The position numbers were made by a program, and so were the translations under genes. From Chloroflexota bacterium (GTDB lineage Bacteria; Chloroflexota; Anaerolineae; B4-G1; SLSP01): DNA of 9,331 nt. Shown one piece after another: positions 6,323 through 9,331 of this stretch. The stretch's first letter is position 1; each line of letters begins with the position of its first letter. Where the stretch lies: assembly GCA_012798275.1 (NCBI GenBank), contig JAAZNO010000030.1, positions 1 to 9,331 on the forward strand. The letters run 5' to 3'. The notes beneath the pieces were generated by a model that saw nothing but the letters and a program-made list of their open reading frames with translations, searched no databases and was not told where the DNA came from.

Positions 6323-7036
6323 ATGGCATTGCTTGAAGTCAACGACCTCTATGTTTCCTACGGCGCGATTCGCGCGCTGCACGGCCTCACCTTCTATGTG
6401 GACGAGGGTGAAATCGTCACGCTGATCGGCGCCAACGGCGCGGGGAAGTCCACCACGCTGAAGACGATCTCCGGCTTGCTGCGCCCCGACCGCGGCGAGA
6501 TCCGCTACGCGGACAAAGTCATCAGCCGCATGGGCGCCGACGTCATCGTGCAGCAGGGCCTGATCCACGTCCCGGAGGGACGCCACATCTTCGCGCCGTT
6601 GACAGTACGCGAGAACCTGGAAATGGGCGCCTTCACCCGCACCGACAAGCAAGAGGTGGCGGACAGCATGGAGCAGGTATTCCACCTGTTCCCCCGCCTC
6701 AAAGAACGGACGGCTCAAACAGGCGGGACGCTTTCCGGCGGCGAACAGCAGATGCTGGCAGTCGGACGAGCGCTCATGGCCAGGCCGCGCCTGCTGCTGA
6801 TGGATGAGCCCTCGATGGGGCTGGCACCCATCCTGGTGGAGGAAATCTTCAACATCATCCAGGAGATCAACCGGTCGGGCGTGACCATCCTGTTGGTGGA
6901 GCAGAACGCGCACATGGCGCTCTCCGTTGCCCATCGCGGCTATGTCCTGGAGACCGGGGCCATCCAGCTCGCCGGTGCGGCGCAGGCGCTCGCGGCCAAT
7001 CCGCAAGTTCGGGAAGCCTATCTCGGCGGTGATTGA
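6323..7036 (+). CDS. livF: Branched-chain amino acid ABC transporter ATP-binding protein LivF
   Basis: This is the second ATPase subunit, expected to heterodimerise with LivG. It has Walker A GANGAGKST (36-44), the LivF-type Q-loop block GLIHVPEGRHIFAPLTVREN (79-98), signature LSGGEQQMLAVGRAL (137-151), Walker B LLLMDEP (157-163) followed by SMGLAP, and VEQN (192-195), where LivF proteins carry Gln in place of the switch His. The signature and Walker B are intact. At 237 residues the length is normal. The ATG at 6323 follows AAGGAGG (6310-6316) by 6 nt and lies 14 nt after the livG stop. It is the last gene of the operon; a hairpin begins 20 nt after its stop. Confidence 0.95.
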   Translation: MALLEVNDLYVSYGAIRALHGLTFYVDEGEIVTLIGANGAGKSTTLKTISGLLRPDRGEIRYADKVISRMGADVIVQQGLIHVPEGRHIFAPLTVRENLEMGAFTRTDKQEVADSMEQVFHLFPRLKERTAQTGGTLSGGEQQMLAVGRALMARPRLLLMDEPSMGLAPILVEEIFNIIQEINRSGVTILLVEQNAHMALSVAHRGYVLETGAIQLAGAAQALAANPQVREAYLGGD

Positions 7037-7056
7037 GCCCTTGCTGGACTACGCGA

Positions 7057-7087
7057 AACCGGCGGGATCCCTGAGGTCCCGCCGGTT
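7057..7087. terminator. Hairpin between convergent livF and malic-enzyme genes
   Basis: Arms AACCGGCGGGA (7057-7067) and TCCCGCCGGTT (7077-7087) form an 11-bp perfect stem with a 9-nt loop in the gap between the two stop codons. On the plus strand it is followed by GGTTTACC, a poor U-tract; on the minus strand there is none. It most likely ends liv transcription, perhaps inefficiently. Its right end is 3 bp from the malic-enzyme stop codon. Confidence 0.6.
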
Positions 7088-7090
7088 GGT

Positions 7091-8368
7091 TTACCACGAA
7101 AGCGCCAGGCACTGCGCGGCAGTGATGGCCGTCCGCGCCCGCGCCTCCAGCTCCGCGGCGGTGCCGGGACGTCGCGCCACCCCTTCCGCCTGCGCGGCGA
7201 GCCCCGTCGCCACGGCCACCCGCACGGCCACCTCCGGCTCCTCCAGCGTCGGGAGGATGTGATCCTCGCGTACCCCACCATCCTGCGCACAACCCGCGAG
7301 CGCTTCCGCCGCGGCGACCGCCATCGCGTCAGTGATGGTGCAGGCCTGCACATCCAGGACGCCCCGAAAAATGCCGGGGAAGGCGAGCGCGTTGTTGACC
7401 TGGTTGGGGAAATCGCTCCGCCCGGTACCGACGATGCGCGCTCCCGCTGCAAGCGCCGCCTGGGGATGGATTTCGGGCACGGGATTGGCCCCCGCAATCA
7501 CGATGGCGTCACGCGCCATGGCGGTGACCCACTCCGGTCGAATCACGTCGGGGCCGGGGCGGCTGAAAGCGAGCACCACATCCGCCCCGGCAAGCGCTTC
7601 GGGGATACCGCCGACGATGCCTTCGGCGTTGCTCTCCAGGCAGACGCTCCATTGCGGCGCGACTGCGGCCTGTGCTTCCAGATCGCGCCGCCCGCGGTGC
7701 AGCGTGCCGCCGGCGTCGCAGGCGATGATCGCGCCCGGATCGGCGCCGGCGACCTTCAGCAGGCGATATACCGCCACATTCGCCGCGCCCATTCCCACCA
7801 GCGCGAGACGGGCCTTCCCCAGCGATTTGCCCACCAGCGCCAGCGCATTCAGCACCGCCGCGAGCGCCACCGTCGCCGTGCCCTGTTGATCGTCGTGCCA
7901 CACCGGGATGTCAAGCGCCGGCCGCAGCCGCGACAGCAGCTCGAAGCAACGCGGTTGGGCGATGTCCTCCAAATTGATGCCGCCAAACGTCGGTGCTACC
8001 GCCGCAACTGTCGCGCAAAAAGCGTCCGGCTCGCTCACAGCCAGCATCAGCGGGACCGCGTCCACGCCGCCAAGCAGCTTGAAGATCAGCGCCTTGCCCT
8101 CCATGACCGGCAATCCCGCCAGCGGGCCGATGTCACCCAGGCCCAACACCCGCGTCCCATCGGAGACAATCGCCACGGTGTTGCCCCGGTTGGTGAGCTC
8201 CCACACGCGCTCAGGCTCGGCGGCGATTGCCAGACACGGCTCCGCCACGCCGGGTGTGTACCAGAGGTTGTAGTCCGCCAGGCCGGTCACCGGCACTTTC
8301 GGCGCGCTCTGAATCTTGCCCCTGTAATGCGCATGAAGCGCCAAACTGCGTTCTGCCAGCGTGGTCAT
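7091..8368 (-). CDS. Malic enzyme (malate dehydrogenase, oxaloacetate-decarboxylating), single-domain bacterial type
   Basis: The enzyme oxidatively decarboxylates malate to pyruvate and CO2 using NAD or NADP, in the cytoplasm. Signatures: YTPGVAEPC (37-45) with catalytic Tyr, VSDGTRVLGLGDIGPLAGLP (68-87), EGKAL with the catalytic Lys (90-94), FGGINLEDIAQPRCFE (128-143) and WHDDQQGTATVALAA (157-171) with the metal-binding acids, the Rossmann turn VGMGAAN (191-197), and SDFPNQVNNALAFPGIFRG (318-336). At 425 residues it lacks the phosphotransacetylase-like C-terminal domain of MaeB. The third position of the nucleotide turn is Asn rather than the common Gly/Ala, so cofactor choice is uncertain. 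The ATG at 8368 follows AAGGAG (8375-8380) by 6 nt; a TTG five codons upstream would overlap that site. It is convergent with livF. No convincing promoter was found. Confidence 0.93.
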   Translation of the reverse strand: MTTLAERSLALHAHYRGKIQSAPKVPVTGLADYNLWYTPGVAEPCLAIAAEPERVWELTNRGNTVAIVSDGTRVLGLGDIGPLAGLPVMEGKALIFKLLGGVDAVPLMLAVSEPDAFCATVAAVAPTFGGINLEDIAQPRCFELLSRLRPALDIPVWHDDQQGTATVALAAVLNALALVGKSLGKARLALVGMGAANVAVYRLLKVAGADPGAIIACDAGGTLHRGRRDLEAQAAVAPQWSVCLESNAEGIVGGIPEALAGADVVLAFSRPGPDVIRPEWVTAMARDAIVIAGANPVPEIHPQAALAAGARIVGTGRSDFPNQVNNALAFPGIFRGVLDVQACTITDAMAVAAAEALAGCAQDGGVREDHILPTLEEPEVAVRVAVATGLAAQAEGVARRPGTAAELEARARTAITAAQCLALSW

Positions 8369-8392
8369 CGGTCGCTCCTTCAAAAATAGAGA

Positions 8393-8419
8393 TCAGCGGT
8401 CAGCAGTCAGCGAATCAGC
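8393..8419. repeat. Short TCAGC tandem-like repeats upstream of the malic enzyme
   Basis: Four copies of TCAGC occur at 8393, 8400, 8407 and 8415, with periods of 7, 7 and 8 bases. They fall in the 5' leader of the malic-enzyme gene, about 25 bp before its start. This is a small degenerate repeat of a kind I recall as common between genes in some phyla; a regulatory function is not shown. Confidence 0.5.
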
Positions 8420-8519
8420 GAAAAAATCACTTGCGTGACAAAGGTACCGCCATTGACCAAAAAACAAGATTTCATGGCGACTGCTGAAGATTGAGAGTCA
8501 ACTTTTGCCCCCTATTCCC

Positions 8520-8561
8520 TTCCCCTTCCCCCGCGCACGCGGGGGGAAGGGGAGTTTTTTT
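8520..8561 (+). terminator. Terminator hairpin reading on the plus strand (first of three stacked hairpins)
   Basis: A 14-bp stem (8521-8534 with 8539-8553, bulged G at 8546, 4-nt loop) of C/T-rich and G/A-rich arms is followed by seven T (8555-8561). By structure it is a strong rho-independent terminator for plus-strand RNA. On the minus strand no U-tract follows. No plus-strand gene lies immediately upstream. Confidence 0.65.
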
Positions 8562-8563
8562 GT

Positions 8564-8602
8564 GGGGCTTTGCAGGCGGGCGTAGCCCGCCTGCAAAGCC
8601 CC
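8564..8602 (+). terminator. Perfect 18-bp hairpin with plus-strand T-tract (second stacked hairpin)
   Basis: Arms 8564-8581 and 8585-8602 are exact complements (starting GGGGCTTTGCAGGCG) with loop GTA, followed by TTTATTTTTT (8603-8612). This is a second strong terminator-like structure in the same orientation, directly after the first. The palindrome core GCAGGCGGGC-GTA-GCCCGCCTGC resembles dispersed intergenic palindromes I have seen in high-G+C genomes. Confidence 0.68.
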
Positions 8603-8612
8603 TTTATTTTTT

Positions 8613-8650
8613 CTCCCCCTTCCACCGGTAGGGGAAGGGGGGCCGGGGGG
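8613..8650. repeat. Third stacked G/C-rich hairpin, C-rich then G-rich
   Basis: A 9-bp stem (8615-8623 with 8633-8641) with a 9-nt loop is followed by GGCCGGGGGG. The pattern C-rich arm, loop, GGGGAAGGGG and GGCCGGGGG resembles a widespread intergenic repeat known from memory for giving spurious Gly/Arg/Pro-rich translations. Together with the two preceding hairpins it fills most of the 340-bp gap (8369-8708), in which I see no real protein gene. Confidence 0.5.
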
Positions 8651-8658
8651 AAAACAGC

Positions 8659-8697
8659 TCACATTTTTGTGCTTGCGCGAGGTGCGCCACAGCACAT
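8659..8697 (-). other. Ribosome site plus ATG opening a 12-codon frame after the Hsp70-like gene
   Basis: Directly after the Hsp70-like stop codon, AAGGAG (8703-8708) stands 5 nt before an ATG at 8695-8697. The frame runs MCCGAPRASTKM and stops at 8659-8661, where the repeat cluster begins. Either it is a chance site, a tiny coupled peptide, or the remaining start of a downstream gene lost when the repeats arose. I cannot choose among these. Confidence 0.2.
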
Positions 8698-8708
8698 GGC
8701 GTCTCCTT

Positions 8709-9331
8709 CTATTCCAGGGGCCGCACCGCCACCAGGTAATTCATGAACGCGGGACCGACGCTCCCCGGCGCCTGATTGCCTCCCAGCGACACCTTGCCCG
8801 CCGGGAAATCGCGGCTGTACACCACGAAGGGCATCCGCCCGCCGGGATGATCAATTTCGAGAGACATTGGCTCCGGCGTGAACGTCTGCAGCCAGTCAGG
8901 AATGCCCTTGGCCAGCCCCAGATACGCCACGTAGACCTTCGCCGGGCGCTCCAGGTAAAAATGCAGGAAAGAATCGCGGCGCACGCCATAGTCCAGGTCG
9001 GCGGTCTGAATGGCAGGGAGGCCGCTCAACGCCAGCGGCAGCCGCATGATGGGGTAAGGCTGGTCGGTGTAGGCGGGGCGAAATGAGCGCAAGAAGGTCT
9101 GGCGATAGCGGTGCGAGCTGGCGACCTGCGCCCCCGTGATCGGGGAGACGTAGCGCGCGGCATAAGCGCCGGGGCGCCGTCCGGCGTCCTCCTGCGCCAC
9201 CACTGCCATCCCGCCCACCACCGAGGTGAGGGGGTCCATCGCGCGCAGCTTCTCGTAGCCGAAAATCCGCTCCAGCAGCGCCACGAAAATCGGGATCTGC
9301 GAGCTGCCGCCCGTGCGCAAGACGACCTGCA
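8709..9331 (-). CDS. Hsp70/DnaK-family ATPase with non-standard beta-rich C-terminal domain; 5' part beyond window edge
   Basis: Only the last 206 residues are visible. They open with the end of an Hsp70-type actin-like ATPase domain: VVLRTGGSSQIP (2-13), the adenosine-binding GGSS loop, then LLERIFG (18-24) and DPLTSVVGGMAVVA (32-45), matching the DPxxSVAxGxA helix that closes Hsp70 nucleotide domains. What follows is not a DnaK peptide-binding domain. After a linker (about 50-85) comes a beta-rich segment with AIQTADLDYG (106-115), FLHFYLERPAKVYVAYLG (121-138), IPDWLQTF (143-150) and YSRDFPAGKVSLGGN (171-185). I recall this YVAY ... PxWL ... FPAGxVxLGGN pattern from C-terminal modules of secreted or cell-surface proteins. 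No transmembrane segment is seen in the visible part. The stop is TAG at 8709-8711. Substrate and partner are unknown; neighbouring genes give no hint. Confidence 0.75.
   Translation of the reverse strand, partial: QVVLRTGGSSQIPIFVALLERIFGYEKLRAMDPLTSVVGGMAVVAQEDAGRRPGAYAARYVSPITGAQVASSHRYRQTFLRSFRPAYTDQPYPIMRLPLALSGLPAIQTADLDYGVRRDSFLHFYLERPAKVYVAYLGLAKGIPDWLQTFTPEPMSLEIDHPGGRMPFVVYSRDFPAGKVSLGGNQAPGSVGPAFMNYLVAVRPLE

Noticed and set aside
1681..7036. Urea (urt) or amide transporter instead of liv
   Set aside because: The receptor retains the LivJ-like Cys pair and the CSSAS/SPTSTNP ligand loops, and no urease or amidase gene is nearby. The alternative is not excluded, but it is less supported.
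7259..8389. 376-codon plus-strand open frame opposite the malic enzyme
   Set aside because: The composition is Arg/His/Gln-rich with no motif, and the minus strand carries an unmistakable malic enzyme over the same bases.
8393..8419. TCAGC repeats as a CRISPR array
   Set aside because: The units are 5 bases with spacings of 7-8; there are no 25-40 bp repeats, spacers or cas genes.
8498..8695. 65-codon minus-strand frame across the hairpin cluster
   Set aside because: It translates the repeats themselves into Pro/Gly/Arg/Lys-rich sequence; no ribosome site fits this frame.

Overview
The window is about 60% G+C and looks like a chromosomal segment of an uncultured or lesser-known bacterium. 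My best guess is Chloroflexota (Anaerolineae-like). The reasons are a long acidic-tailed L25/CTC protein, a lipoprotein-type Liv transporter with enlarged permeases, palindromic and G/C-rich intergenic repeats that I associate with such genomes, and an Hsp70-like protein with a beta-rich tail. This placement comes from recalled similarity, not from a search. There are no rRNA or tRNA genes, insertion sequences, phage genes or CRISPR arrays that I can see.

Layout. (1) Positions 1-1475, minus strand: the 5' part of the gene for ribosomal protein bL25 (CTC type), with its own promoter and a terminator-like hairpin in its leader, then a small four-helix membrane protein with its own promoter. (2) Positions 1448-7092, plus strand: a complete five-gene Liv (branched-chain / hydrophobic amino acid) ABC operon in the order livK-livH-livM-livG-livF. 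It is driven by a strong sigma70-type promoter that is back-to-back with the membrane-protein promoter; the two -35 boxes lie 2 bp apart inside a 12-bp palindrome. The operon has a roughly 170-nt leader with a 7-bp closing stem, an 11-base C run and a possible mini-ORF. A 13-bp-stem hairpin separates the binding-protein gene from the permease genes. (3) Positions 7057-8368: a hairpin between convergent genes, then a malic enzyme on the minus strand. (4) Positions 8369-8708: a non-coding repeat region with three stacked hairpins; the first two carry T-tracts that read on the plus strand although both flanking genes are on the minus strand. (5) Positions 8709-9331, minus strand: the C-terminal part of an Hsp70/DnaK-type ATPase whose usual peptide-binding domain is replaced by a beta-rich domain resembling modules of secreted proteins.

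How the genes fit together. LivK is a lipoprotein that would capture an amino acid outside the membrane. LivH and LivM form the channel and LivG and LivF supply ATPase power. The malic enzyme converts malate to pyruvate and CO2, so import of amino acids and anaplerotic carbon flow sit side by side, but the convergent arrangement gives no evidence of co-regulation. No gene set here looks like a wholly new system. The points most worth a second look are the Hsp70 fusion, the enlarged permeases, the shared divergent control region with its unusual leader, and the wrong-way terminators.
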